From Gemmatimonas aurantiaca (lineage in GTDB: Bacteria > Gemmatimonadota > Gemmatimonadetes > Gemmatimonadales > Gemmatimonadaceae), in the NCBI RefSeq assembly GCF_037190085.1, contig NZ_JBBCJO010000011.1:186001-250000 (forward strand): DNA of 64,000 nt, in the 5' to 3' direction. A program made the position numbers and the translations under genes. The notes beneath the pieces were generated by a model that worked only from the letters and a program-made list of their open reading frames with translations, did not search any database and was not told the DNA's origin. The stretch's first letter is position 1. Every line of letters starts with the position of its first letter. Below are positions 9,318-18,324 of this stretch, piece after piece.

Positions 9318-10577
9318 ATGTCCACTCCCCACATTCCGGCTCTCCCGGACGACCTGCTCTATTCCGACTATCGCAGAACGGAAGAGCTCGGCAGCATCCG
9401 TCAGGTGGCCCGGGCATTGGCGGCGGAGACCAGTTCCCAGCAGGTGCTGCAGACGCTCTGTCATCTGTCGATGTTCAGAGGACGGGCAAGTGGTGCCATG
9501 GTGACGCAGATAAGTGGCGAAAGTGGCGTATATGTCGCCTGCTCCGGGATCGCGACGCCGTTGCTGGGCATGACCTTTCCGCTGGCCGGCACGTTCATCT
9601 GGCGCGCCGCGGCCGAAAAACGCGCCGTGCTCCTGCCCACGCCACTGGAGGCGACACCGCCGTTTGCGGCGCTGCTGCCCACCCTGGGGTTCGGCCCCAT
9701 TCTCCTCCTGCCGCTGGTGGCCAACGAACAGCTCTTCGGGGTCCTGGCCATCACGCGGGATCCGGGGCATCCCACGTTCGACGAAACTGACGAGGAGCGT
9801 CTGGCGGTCATGGCCGACCTGGCCGCACTCGCCCTCTGGAAGGCGCGGTTGCTCGAAGAGGCCCAGTCGGCCGATGCGGCGAAGACCAGCCTGCTGGCCA
9901 CGCTGTCGCATGAGTTGCGCACGCCGCTCACCGCGCTGGAGGGGTACGGGGAGTTGCTCGAGGACGAGATTCTGGGGCCGCTCTCGTCCGAACAGCGTGA
10001 GGTCATCACGCGGCTGCGTACCGTCGGGCGACATCTCGGCTCGCTCATCGAGGACATTCTCACCTACGCTTCCCTCGAGGCCGATCGTCTTACGGCCCGG
10101 CCGACGGCGGTGCGTCTCGACGAACTGCTCGATACGTTGCATCCGTTTCTCGAGCCGCTGGCCCGCGAAAAAGGCATCGCGTTCCTGATCGAGCCGGAGC
10201 CGGGGTTGCCGGGTATGCATACCGACGAGGCCAAGGTCCGGCAGATCCTGCTCAATCTCTGTCAGAACGCGATCAAATTCACCGAGGTGGGCAGCGTGGT
10301 GCTGCGGGTGTCGCGTGGGTCGCCACTTCCGGAGGGTGGGAGCAGCCTGCGGTTCGCGGTGAAGGACACCGGCATCGGGATCGCGGCCGCCGACATCCAG
10401 CGGCTGTTCCGTCCGTTCTCCCAGCTCGAGGACGTGCCCACGCGCCGGCGCGGCGGGACCGGGCTCGGCCTCTACATCGCCCGCCGTCTGGCCACTCTGC
10501 TCGGCGGGCGCATCGAGGTCGTGTCGCGTCCCGGCGAAGGGTCGGTCTTCACGCTGGTGATGCCCGTTCAGGTGTAG
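9318..10577 (+). CDS. GAF-domain sensor histidine kinase
   Basis: A 419-residue soluble kinase with no membrane segment. Residues about 30-170 form a GAF-type sensor domain, followed by a HisKA dimerisation domain with H-box ATLSHELRTPLTALEGYGEL and an ATPase domain with N-box LNLCQNAIKFTE, G1 DTGIGIA and G2 GGTGLGLYIARRLA. No receiver domain is attached and no response regulator gene is adjacent, so it is an orphan kinase here. I start at the ATG at 9318; a TTG at 9279 in the same frame would add 13 residues. It is divergent from the OAR-like receptor, with 262 bases between. Confidence 0.88.
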   Translation: MSTPHIPALPDDLLYSDYRRTEELGSIRQVARALAAETSSQQVLQTLCHLSMFRGRASGAMVTQISGESGVYVACSGIATPLLGMTFPLAGTFIWRAAAEKRAVLLPTPLEATPPFAALLPTLGFGPILLLPLVANEQLFGVLAITRDPGHPTFDETDEERLAVMADLAALALWKARLLEEAQSADAAKTSLLATLSHELRTPLTALEGYGELLEDEILGPLSSEQREVITRLRTVGRHLGSLIEDILTYASLEADRLTARPTAVRLDELLDTLHPFLEPLAREKGIAFLIEPEPGLPGMHTDEAKVRQILLNLCQNAIKFTEVGSVVLRVSRGSPLPEGGSSLRFAVKDTGIGIAAADIQRLFRPFSQLEDVPTRRRGGTGLGLYIARRLATLLGGRIEVVSRPGEGSVFTLVMPVQV

Positions 10578-10639
10578 CGATTTCCGGCGGGTGGCCCACC
10601 GACTGCCTCGGCGCGAACCCCCGGTTACATTCCCATTTT

Positions 10640-13414
10640 ATGTCAGCCATCACGAGCGTTTTCAACGACGGCATCTTTGCCGAGCAGTTCGAGCGGTATC
10701 GTCGCGATCCAGCGAGCGTCGACGAAACCTGGCGTCAGTACTTCCGCATCGCCGAATCGCTGTTCGGCCAGGCGGCCGCGAGCACCGGTGCGGAAGCGGG
10801 CGGTGCGGTCACCGACGTGGCGTATCTGCAGAAAGTCGCGGGTGCCGCGTCGCTGCAGCAGGCGATCCGCATGTACGGTCACTACGACGTGCAGCTCGAT
10901 CCCCTCGGCACGCCGCCCATCGGAGCCGACGAACTGCATCTGTCGTTTCATGGACTGACCGAAGACGATCTCACTGCGATTCCCGGTGCGGCCATCGGTG
11001 ACGACCGGTTTCCGACGGCGAAGGAGGTCATCGCGCGCAAGCGGGCGGTGTATTCCTCGCGGATCGGATACGAAGTGTGGCACCTCGAGATGAACGAGGA
11101 GCGCAACTGGTTTCGTCATGCCTTCCGGGGCGGTGAACTGACGCGGGCGCTCACGCCGGAGGAAAAGAAGGCCGTGCTCCGTCGCCTCAACGAGGTGGAC
11201 GGACTCGAGCGCTTCCTCGGCCGCGCGTATCAGGGGTACAAGCGTTTCTCGGTGGAGGGCACCGACACGCTCGTGCCCATGCTCGACGAGATGATCAGCG
11301 CGCTGGGCAAGTCGGGCGCGGAAGAGATCGTGATCGGCATGGCGCATCGTGGTCGCCTGAACGTGCTGACCAACGTCATGGGCAAGCCGTTCGAAGCGCT
11401 GTTCGCGGAGTTCGAAGGCCGCCACGACAACGCCGACGAGATGGCCACCGGCGACGTGAAGTACCACATGGGCTTCCTCGGCGCCCGTTCGGTGGACGGG
11501 CGCGAGGTGAAGCTGCGTCTGGTGCCCAACCCGTCGCACCTCGAAGTGGTGAACCCGGTCATCGAAGGTGTCGTGCGCGCGCGTCAGCGCCTCGCCGGCA
11601 AGCCCGGGGAGCGCAACGAACATGCGGTGGTGCCGGTGGCCATTCACGGTGACGCGGCGTTCCCGGGTGAAGGCATCGTCGCCGAAACGCTGAACATCTC
11701 GCACCTGAACGCGTATCGCACCGGTGGCACGATCCACATCATCGTGAACAACCAGGTGGGCTTCACCACCGATCCCGCCGACGCGCGGTCGACGTACTAC
11801 TCGTCGGATCTGGCGAAGGGTTTCGAGATCCCGATCTTCCACGTCAACGCGGACGATGCCGAAGCATGCATCACCGCGATGCGACTGGCCTGCGCCTATC
11901 GCACGACGTTCAAGAAGGACGTGCTGATCGATCTGGTGGGGTATCGTCGCCACGGACACAACGAAGGCGACGAACCGATGTACACGCAGCCCACGCGCAC
12001 GGCGGCCATCCGCAAGCATCCCACGGTGCCGCAGGTGTGGGCCAATCGCCTGGTGAGTGAAGGGGTGCTCACCGCCGACGAAGCGGCGCAGGTGGAGAAG
12101 GACGTGTCGCAGCGATATGCCGACATCCACGCCGCGTTCAAGCAGTCGCTACTGGGCAGCGAGAAGCACGCGCCGTGGCCGGCGGAAGCCGCGTCGGCGC
12201 TCCGGTCCGTGCAGACGGCGGTGGCGGCGGAACGGCTCCAGTTCGTGAACGAATCGCTGTTGCAGTGGCCGCAGGACTTCACGCCGAATCCGCGTCTGGC
12301 CAAGCAGCTCGAACGTCGTCGTGAGGCGATGGGGGAGCAGGGTGGCATCGAGTGGGGCCATGCCGAAGCGCTGGCGTTCGGCACCCTGCTGCTGGACGGC
12401 ATGTCGGTGCGTCTCACGGGTCAGGACGCCGAACGTGGCACGTTCTCGCATCGCCACTCGGTGTTGAACGATGCCAACACGGGCCGCAAGTATGCGCCGC
12501 TGGCGAATCTGCCGGGCGCCCGCGCGGTGTTCGAGGTATACAACTCGGCACTGTCCGAAACGGCCATTCTGGCGTTCGAATACGGTTTCAGCACCGTGGC
12601 CACCGATGCTCTCACGTTGTGGGAGGCGCAGTTCGGTGACTTCGTGAACGTGGCGCAGCCGATCATCGATCAGTTCATCATGGCCGATCGCGCGAAGTGG
12701 GGTCAGGACAGTGGACTGGTGCTGCTGCTGCCGCACGGCTACGAAGGGCAGGGCCCCGAGCACTCGAGCGCGCGTCTCGAGCGGTTCCTGCAGCTCTGCG
12801 CCGAAGGCAATGCCACGGTGGCCTACTGCAGCACACCGGCGCAGTACTTCCATCTGTTGCGTCGACAGGCGCTGCGCAGCAATCGTCGTCCGCTGATCTG
12901 CATGCAGCCCAAGTCGATGCTGCGTCTGCCGCAGGCCTCGTCGCGTCTCGAGGACCTGGTGCAGGGCGGATTCCATCCGGTCATCGACGATCCCATCGCA
13001 TCGCAGCGTCGGGACGATGTGCGCCGCATCGTGTTCTGCACCGGCAAGGTGTACTACGATCTGGCGCTGGCGGCCAACCGGAACCCGAATGTCGCGCTCG
13101 TGCGCGTGGAAGAGCTCTATCCCTGGCCGCACGAAGAGATCCAGCGCATCATGGATCTCTATCCCGCCATCGAACAGGTGGTGTGGGCGCAGGAAGAGCC
13201 GAAGAACCAGGGTGCCTGGACATACGTGCAGCCGCGGTTGCGGGCGTCGGCCGGAGCCGCGGTGGGTGTGCGGTACGTGGGGCGTCCGGAGCGGGCGAGC
13301 CCGGCCGAAGGGTATGCCGATGCGCATCAGCAGGAGCAGGCGCGTATCGTGGCGATGGTGATGGATACCGGCGAGGTGGCTGAAGAGCGGCCCGCCATGA
13401 CGATCACGCAGTGA
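10640..13414 (+). CDS. sucA: 2-oxoglutarate dehydrogenase E1 component
   Basis: The thiamine-diphosphate-dependent E1 subunit decarboxylates 2-oxoglutarate in the TCA cycle and passes the succinyl group to E2. The 924-residue length is normal. The N-terminal E2-binding segment (FAEQFERYRRDPASVDETWR) is present, as are GMAHRGRLNVLTNVMGKP, the ThDP/Mg region GDAAFPGEGIVAETLN with IVNNQVGFTT, RRHGHNEGDEP, and the C-terminal transketolase part with LLPHGYEGQGPEHSSAR. The E2 (sucB) and E3 genes are not next to it. It is followed after eight bases by the PIG-L gene, an unexpected operon partner. No strong ribosome-binding site precedes the ATG. Confidence 0.97.
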   Translation: MSAITSVFNDGIFAEQFERYRRDPASVDETWRQYFRIAESLFGQAAASTGAEAGGAVTDVAYLQKVAGAASLQQAIRMYGHYDVQLDPLGTPPIGADELHLSFHGLTEDDLTAIPGAAIGDDRFPTAKEVIARKRAVYSSRIGYEVWHLEMNEERNWFRHAFRGGELTRALTPEEKKAVLRRLNEVDGLERFLGRAYQGYKRFSVEGTDTLVPMLDEMISALGKSGAEEIVIGMAHRGRLNVLTNVMGKPFEALFAEFEGRHDNADEMATGDVKYHMGFLGARSVDGREVKLRLVPNPSHLEVVNPVIEGVVRARQRLAGKPGERNEHAVVPVAIHGDAAFPGEGIVAETLNISHLNAYRTGGTIHIIVNNQVGFTTDPADARSTYYSSDLAKGFEIPIFHVNADDAEACITAMRLACAYRTTFKKDVLIDLVGYRRHGHNEGDEPMYTQPTRTAAIRKHPTVPQVWANRLVSEGVLTADEAAQVEKDVSQRYADIHAAFKQSLLGSEKHAPWPAEAASALRSVQTAVAAERLQFVNESLLQWPQDFTPNPRLAKQLERRREAMGEQGGIEWGHAEALAFGTLLLDGMSVRLTGQDAERGTFSHRHSVLNDANTGRKYAPLANLPGARAVFEVYNSALSETAILAFEYGFSTVATDALTLWEAQFGDFVNVAQPIIDQFIMADRAKWGQDSGLVLLLPHGYEGQGPEHSSARLERFLQLCAEGNATVAYCSTPAQYFHLLRRQALRSNRRPLICMQPKSMLRLPQASSRLEDLVQGGFHPVIDDPIASQRRDDVRRIVFCTGKVYYDLALAANRNPNVALVRVEELYPWPHEEIQRIMDLYPAIEQVVWAQEEPKNQGAWTYVQPRLRASAGAAVGVRYVGRPERASPAEGYADAHQQEQARIVAMVMDTGEVAEERPAMTITQ

Positions 13415-13422
13415 GGTCAGTG

Positions 13423-16149
13423 ATGACGCGACAGCTTTCGCGGGTCGCGCGCCTCATCTGCCGGAGTGGATACACGAGCGCCGTGGCAATTGCCGCGGCG
13501 CTCGTCGTTGGCGCCCCGGCGATGACGGCGCGGGCCCAGTCGGGTGTGACGCTCAATGGCGGCGAACGCGGTGCGGCGCTGCTGGGGTCGACGCTCGCCG
13601 GTATCGGGACCACGGGTCGGGTGCTGACGATCGCCGCACACCCCGACGATGAAGACACGCCGGTCATCGCGTGGCTCGCCCGCGGACGTCACGTGGAGAC
13701 CGCGTATCTGTCGCTCACCCGCGGTGACGGCGGACAGAATCTGATCGGCAACGAACTGGGCGAACCGCTGGGGGCGATCCGCACACAGGAACTGCTCGCG
13801 GCGCGGCGCATCGACGGTGGCCGGCAGTTCTTTTCGCGGGCCTATGATTTTGGTTTCAGCAAGAACGCCGAAGAGACGTACCAGCATTGGCCCAAGGATT
13901 CGATTCTCGGCGATGTGGTGCGGGTGGTGCGCGCATTCCGCCCGCAGGTGATCGTCGCGTTTTTCAGCGGCACGCCGCGCGATGGCCATGGGCACCATCA
14001 GGTGTCCGGCCTGCTCGCGCGCGAAGCGTACGACCTGGCCGGCGACACGGTGCGCTTTCCGGTGAAGGACTTCGGTCTGCCGTGGACCCCGCAGAAGTTC
14101 TATCGCAGCGCGCGTCAGGCCCCCGACAGTGCGACGTTGCGTGTGAACACCGGGGCATACGATCCGCTGCTGGGTCGCAGCTTCTATGAGATTGCCGCGG
14201 AAAGTCGTTCGCAGCACAAGTCGCAGGGGTTTGGCGTGCTGCAGCGGAAAGGGGTGATGTGGGCCTACCTCTCGCGTGAGGCATCGCGGGTGGGGCCGAG
14301 CGATCCGCGCCGTGAGCAGTCGTTGTTCGACGGCATCGACACCACCTGGACTCCATTGCGTGCCGGTGTGCCGACCGCCGTGGCGCCCGTGCTCGACTCC
14401 GCGCTCGCCGCGGTGGCGGCCATGCGCACGCGATATCGCGCCGACGATCCGTCACAACTCGTCCTGCCGCTGTCCGAGGCGCTGCGGCAGTTCCGCGTCG
14501 TGCGCAATGCGCTCGGCAACGGACCGGCACTGCTGATCGGCGATGGGCTGGGCCGCGCGGCGCAGGTACGCGCGCGTCCGGCGCAGCAGGCCGATCCGGC
14601 GCTGTTCGATGCGATCACACTGACGGTGCAACGCACCGAGCTCGCGCTGGTGCAGGCGGCGGGCATCGCCGTGGAAGCCACGGCTCCGCAGGCCACGTTC
14701 CCGGTGCGCGAGGCCGAGAAGGTGGATGTGAACGATTCGCTCCCCGTCACAGTCACCGTGTTCAATCGTGGACGGTCGGCCGTGCGTGTGGGCGCCGTGT
14801 TGATTCAGGGGTTGGGGCCACGCGCGAACGAGCGTGGCACCGTGGATGTGGCGCCCGACAGCGCGGTGTCGCTGCGGCGGTATGCGGTGGCGTTCACGCC
14901 CAATTCGCCGTGGTGGCGACAGCAAGGACGACAGGGAAACGACTGGTTCCTCATGCCCATCGATGCCCGCGACGAAGTGCAACGGGAGTCGGACATCGCC
15001 ACCGAGGTGGAGGTGGGCCTGGCGATCGATGGAACGAACGCGTCGGTGCGGGTGCCCGTGGTGTATCGCTACGCCGATCCGGTGAAGGGCGATCAACAGG
15101 TTCCGGTGGCGGCAGTGCCCGGCATCACGGTCAACCTCGGTAGTGTCGTCGAGTACATCCGCGCGGGCGTGCCGGTGGATCGTGCGGTGAGTGTGCGTGT
15201 GCAGTCGGCGTATCCGCACGAGGTCAGCGTGCGCGTGCGTCTCGACCTGCCCAAAGGGCTCCTGGCGGACTCCATCCAACGCATCCGCACGTTGCCGGCC
15301 GGAGGCTCGGCGGTGGTGACATTCCGTTTGCGTGGCACGCTGACGGAGGGCGCGCATCAGTTGCTGGCCGCGGCCTTCCACGAGAATGTGCCATCCATGC
15401 GTGGAGTCTATCCCATCACGTACGACCACATCACGCCGATGCGCCTGTACGGCACGTCGGCGATGTCCTTCTCGGCGGTGTCGGTGAAGCTGCCGCCGCG
15501 CGCCCGTGTGGGATACATCACCGGGGTCGCGGACGCCGGCATGGAGGCGCTCCGCCAGCTCGACATCCCGGTGGAGAAGCTCGAGCCGTCGTTGCTGGGC
15601 AGCACCGATCTGTCGCGATTCACGAGCATCGTCGTGGGCCCGCGGGCCTACGAAGCCAACGAGGAGTTGGTGCGCCAGAATGCGCGGTTGCTGGCCTACG
15701 CCAACCGCGGCGGGACACTGGTGGTGCAGTACGGCGCGCAGGACATGAGTCGCTTTCCGGTGACACCGTACCCTTTGCAGTGGACACGGCCGGCGGCCCG
15801 CGTGACACTGGAACAGGCGCCGGTCACGGTACTGCAGCCGACGAATCCGTTGCTCACCACGCCCAACCGCATCGGCGATCGGGACTGGGCCGGCTGGGTG
15901 CAGGAGCGGGCCACGTACATGCCCAGCACGATCGATCGGCGATACACGCCACTGCTCTCGATGCACGATCCCGATGAACCCGCCAATACCGGCGCGCTGC
16001 TGGTCGCCCCCGTTGGACGGGGACGCTATGTGTACGTGACGCTGGCGTTGTTCCGACAGTTGCCGGCCGGAGTCCCCGGTGCGGCGCGCCTGCTGGCCAA
16101 TCTCGTGAATGGGCAGGCACCGGCGAGCGCGACCCCACCGGTGCCCTGA
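13423..16149 (+). CDS. Exported multidomain LmbE/PIG-L family deacetylase
   Basis: A 908-residue exported protein. I choose the ATG at 13423, preceded by GAGG six bases upstream, which yields a Sec signal peptide (RVARLICRSGYTSAVAIAAA, cleavage near ARAQ); a GTG at 13411 overlapping the sucA stop is less likely. An LmbE/PIG-L Zn deacetylase domain follows (AAHPDDED at about residue 70, LTRGDGGQN, and DGHGHHQVSG supplying the second His pair), acting on N-acetyl-sugar-like substrates in the family. The middle has Ig-like beta domains resembling the NEW3 type. The last 230 residues resemble a glutamine-amidotransferase-like fold (YITGVADAGMEALRQLDIP, GGTLVVQYGAQDM). The natural substrate is unknown. 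Confidence 0.85.
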   Translation: MTRQLSRVARLICRSGYTSAVAIAAALVVGAPAMTARAQSGVTLNGGERGAALLGSTLAGIGTTGRVLTIAAHPDDEDTPVIAWLARGRHVETAYLSLTRGDGGQNLIGNELGEPLGAIRTQELLAARRIDGGRQFFSRAYDFGFSKNAEETYQHWPKDSILGDVVRVVRAFRPQVIVAFFSGTPRDGHGHHQVSGLLAREAYDLAGDTVRFPVKDFGLPWTPQKFYRSARQAPDSATLRVNTGAYDPLLGRSFYEIAAESRSQHKSQGFGVLQRKGVMWAYLSREASRVGPSDPRREQSLFDGIDTTWTPLRAGVPTAVAPVLDSALAAVAAMRTRYRADDPSQLVLPLSEALRQFRVVRNALGNGPALLIGDGLGRAAQVRARPAQQADPALFDAITLTVQRTELALVQAAGIAVEATAPQATFPVREAEKVDVNDSLPVTVTVFNRGRSAVRVGAVLIQGLGPRANERGTVDVAPDSAVSLRRYAVAFTPNSPWWRQQGRQGNDWFLMPIDARDEVQRESDIATEVEVGLAIDGTNASVRVPVVYRYADPVKGDQQVPVAAVPGITVNLGSVVEYIRAGVPVDRAVSVRVQSAYPHEVSVRVRLDLPKGLLADSIQRIRTLPAGGSAVVTFRLRGTLTEGAHQLLAAAFHENVPSMRGVYPITYDHITPMRLYGTSAMSFSAVSVKLPPRARVGYITGVADAGMEALRQLDIPVEKLEPSLLGSTDLSRFTSIVVGPRAYEANEELVRQNARLLAYANRGGTLVVQYGAQDMSRFPVTPYPLQWTRPAARVTLEQAPVTVLQPTNPLLTTPNRIGDRDWAGWVQERATYMPSTIDRRYTPLLSMHDPDEPANTGALLVAPVGRGRYVYVTLALFRQLPAGVPGAARLLANLVNGQAPASATPPVP

Positions 16150-16158
16150 CTCACGCGG

Positions 16159-16590
16159 TCAGCGGCTCTTTCTGCGCCGGGGTCGGGAGCGGGTGACCCC
16201 GGCGTCGTCACCGCCGGCATCGAAATACTGCAGTTGATGTACGGCGTCTTCGAGTGCTTGTCTGGCCTCGGCCACCCGATCGAGTGCGGGCCGGAGCAGG
16301 GCCGCACGGCCGTCCGTTCCACTGCTTCTGGTTGTCGGTACGGACGTGGGAACCGGACGGTCATCGCCAGCGTCGGTCCCTTCCATCTCGGCAAACAGTG
16401 CGCTCAGGGAGATGCGGAGTCCCCTGGCGATACGGTGCATGTTCTCCAGCGAAATGTTCGTCTCGCCGCGTTCGACCGTGCCGATGTAGTTGCGGTGCAT
16501 GCCGACGAGATCCGCCAGAGACTCCTGCGAATATCCGGCATGCATGCGCAACCGCCGCACTGTCGCCCCGAAGCGCACAAACAGATCCAT
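16159..16590 (-). CDS. XRE-family HTH regulator
   Basis: A 143-residue DNA-binding protein. Residues 8-70 form a Cro/C1-type helix-turn-helix (RLRMHAGYSQESLADLVGMH then YIGTVERGETNISLENMHRI) close in style to restriction-modification controller proteins and SinR-like repressors. The remaining 70 residues are a low-complexity linker and a short helix (DRVAEARQALEDAVHQLQYF) that may mediate dimerisation. No restriction-modification genes are near. It is divergent from the five-gene phosphoramidate-type operon, and a TATAAT box with an adjacent palindrome lies just upstream, so it probably regulates itself and that operon. It converges with the PIG-L gene nine bases away. Confidence 0.85.
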   Translation of the reverse strand: MDLFVRFGATVRRLRMHAGYSQESLADLVGMHRNYIGTVERGETNISLENMHRIARGLRISLSALFAEMEGTDAGDDRPVPTSVPTTRSSGTDGRAALLRPALDRVAEARQALEDAVHQLQYFDAGGDDAGVTRSRPRRRKSR

Positions 16591-16628
16591 TCGCCAACGC
16601 TGTCATGACGATGCCCGGATGGCCACAC

Positions 16629-16663
16629 ATTATATATGGACCTTGTATGAGTGGCTCACACTC
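16629..16663. promoter_or_regulatory. Candidate promoter/operator for XRE regulator and divergent operon
   Basis: On the minus strand 16634-16629 reads TATAAT, a perfect -10 box about 40 bases upstream of the regulator start. Where its -35 would lie there is an inverted repeat, TGAG-TGG-CTCA (16648-16658), overlapping a second, GAGTG-N5-CACTC (16649-16663). A repressor bound here would block its own promoter and sit 72 bases before the divergent operon start. No convincing -35 hexamer is visible in either direction, so promoter assignment is tentative. Confidence 0.4.
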
Positions 16664-16735
16664 TCCGGTAGAGAGGTCGCGGGATGGCGCGATGTCGCTG
16701 GACACTCGAAAGAAAATCACGTTAGGTTCCCGCCC

Positions 16736-17803
16736 ATGAGTCCCTCCCGCCCGCAGGTGCCATTCGGTTTTGTGACTCATTCGGTGGACCTGCTCAATCA
16801 CTTCAGGCCTGTCCTGGAGCAGTTGCCGGCCGGCAGCTTCGAACTCATACGGTGCGTGGAGCCGGACGACATCGAGCCGTTCGAGCAGGTGACCTCACGG
16901 CACGCCTGGCCCTTCGTCGCACTCGAAGCGCTCGATGGTGTGGAGACGCCATACGACTGCCTGATCTCGAATCATCCCATGATGCTCGCCGATCCGGAGC
17001 AGATCAAACGGCTCGGACGTCGGAACGTGCGATTCATGTACGGACTGGGAAAGAATCGCTGGCAGTTCGCCGAGTGGAACGCGCTGTACGATGCGATCCT
17101 CTGTTTCGGTCCGTATCAGGTGGCGCATCTCGCGCCGGTGACGGACGCCGTGCTCATCCCGATGGGATATCCACGATTCGACGGGTTCTTCACGCTGCGC
17201 CACGAGCGGCATCGCCTGATCGAGGAATTCGGCGGGGACCCCTCGCGGGCGACGATCGTGTGGCTTCCCACCTGGAATCAACTGTCCTCCGTGGGCCACT
17301 ACGACGAGGACATCGTCCAGTGGGCCGACCGGTACAACGTGTTCGTGAAGGTGCATCCGGGAATGCCCAGGGTGGAACCGGAACGCTTCGCGCGGCTGAA
17401 GGCGCTGCCGTTCACCACCATGCTGGCCGGCGAGGCGGACAACATGCCCCTCTTCGCTGTCGCCGACCTCGTATTGGCCGACTACGGCGGCTCCGCATTT
17501 GGCGCGATCTACACCGACCGCAATCTGCTGCTGCTCGACGTACCGGGCGCCGAACATGACGAATACCTCGGCGAGGATTCACCGGAGCTGCTGCTGCGCG
17601 AGCACATTCCCAGCATCCGTCCGGGTGAAGGGCGGGCCATCGGGTCGGTGCTCCACGACGCCGTGTTGTGGGAACGGCAGCGTCATGTGCGACGGGCGCT
17701 CCGGGCCGGATACTTCTTCCCATTCTATGGTTTTTCGGGGCGCGTCGCTGCCGATGCGTTGATCAACATCCATCAGATCCTGGACCACGGCGACGGGAAC
17801 TGA
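16736..17803 (+). CDS. CDP-glycerol glycerophosphotransferase-like protein (candidate phosphoramidate transferase)
   Basis: A 355-residue soluble protein with the GT-B-like fold seen in TagF/TagB glycerophosphotransferases. Recognisable pieces are VWLPTWNQLSSVGHYDEDIV (the family's acceptor loop), FVKVHPGMPR, and VADLVLADYGGSAFGAIYTD followed by LLLLDVPG, which correspond to the CDP-binding half. I start at the ATG at 16736; longer in-frame starts run back through the operator into the regulator gene. It is the first gene of the operon, two bases ahead of the kinase gene. Family members transfer a phosphoryl-linked group from a CDP donor, so with the downstream CDP-amidate genes it could transfer phosphoramidate to a glycan. 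That role is inference. Confidence 0.7.
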   Translation: MSPSRPQVPFGFVTHSVDLLNHFRPVLEQLPAGSFELIRCVEPDDIEPFEQVTSRHAWPFVALEALDGVETPYDCLISNHPMMLADPEQIKRLGRRNVRFMYGLGKNRWQFAEWNALYDAILCFGPYQVAHLAPVTDAVLIPMGYPRFDGFFTLRHERHRLIEEFGGDPSRATIVWLPTWNQLSSVGHYDEDIVQWADRYNVFVKVHPGMPRVEPERFARLKALPFTTMLAGEADNMPLFAVADLVLADYGGSAFGAIYTDRNLLLLDVPGAEHDEYLGEDSPELLLREHIPSIRPGEGRAIGSVLHDAVLWERQRHVRRALRAGYFFPFYGFSGRVAADALINIHQILDHGDGN

Positions 17804-17805
17804 CG

Positions 17806-18324
17806 ATGGTCATCTGGATCATGGGAATGTCGGGAAGCGGGAAGTCGACGCTCGGACGCGCCGTGGTCGACGCCTGGCGCACGCGTGGCAGTCGCGTCGT
17901 GCATGTGGATGGCGACGAGATCCGACGGCTGCTGGCGCTCGATGCCGGTGATGCACCGTATACGATCGACGGACGGCGGCTGGTGGCCGAACGCATCACG
18001 GCCCTGTGTGAGTGGCTGGATGGACAGGGCGTGGATGTGGTCTGCTCCACCATGTCCATCTTCCCCGATCTGCGCGCCGGCAATCGCACGCGATTCAGCC
18101 ACTATCTCGAGGTCTACCTGCGCGCACCGATGGAGGCCCTGATCCGTCGCGACAGCAAGGGACTCTACGGATCCGCGCTGCGTGGCGAGCGGGCGTACGT
18201 CGTGGGAGTCGATATCCCGTTTCCCGAACCGGAGTCGCCCGACCTGCTGTTCGATACAGGTGGGGACGCCTTCGATCTCGAGGCACGTGTGCAGGAAGTG
18301 CTCGGCCATCTTCCCGTCACCTGA
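17806..18324 (+). CDS. APS-kinase-fold protein, likely cytidine diphosphoramidate kinase (Cj1415-like)
   Basis: A 172-residue P-loop kinase of the adenylylsulfate kinase family: Walker A GMSGSGKST (residues 7-15), HVDGDEIRRLL, and STMSIFPDLRAGNR. By name alone it would be CysC, but no ATP sulfurylase (cysD/cysN or sat) or other sulfate genes are near. Instead it is locked by an ATGA overlap to the glutamine-kinase-like gene and sits in the same gene set as C. jejuni Cj1415, which phosphorylates the 3' hydroxyl of cytidine diphosphoramidate. I therefore favour that reaction. The start at 17806 lies two bases after the upstream stop. Confidence 0.72.
   Translation: MVIWIMGMSGSGKSTLGRAVVDAWRTRGSRVVHVDGDEIRRLLALDAGDAPYTIDGRRLVAERITALCEWLDGQGVDVVCSTMSIFPDLRAGNRTRFSHYLEVYLRAPMEALIRRDSKGLYGSALRGERAYVVGVDIPFPEPESPDLLFDTGGDAFDLEARVQEVLGHLPVT

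Noticed and set aside
16159..16590. Restriction-modification controller gene
   Set aside because: The HTH resembles C proteins but no methyltransferase or endonuclease gene is adjacent.
16490..16735. N-terminal extension of the transferase gene by 82 residues
   Set aside because: It would run through the regulator start region and the palindrome, and the extra residues have no family similarity and atypical composition.
17806..18324. Adenylylsulfate kinase (CysC) for sulfate assimilation
   Set aside because: No ATP sulfurylase, PAPS reductase or sulfate transporter is adjacent, and the gene is translationally coupled to the other phosphoramidate-type genes.
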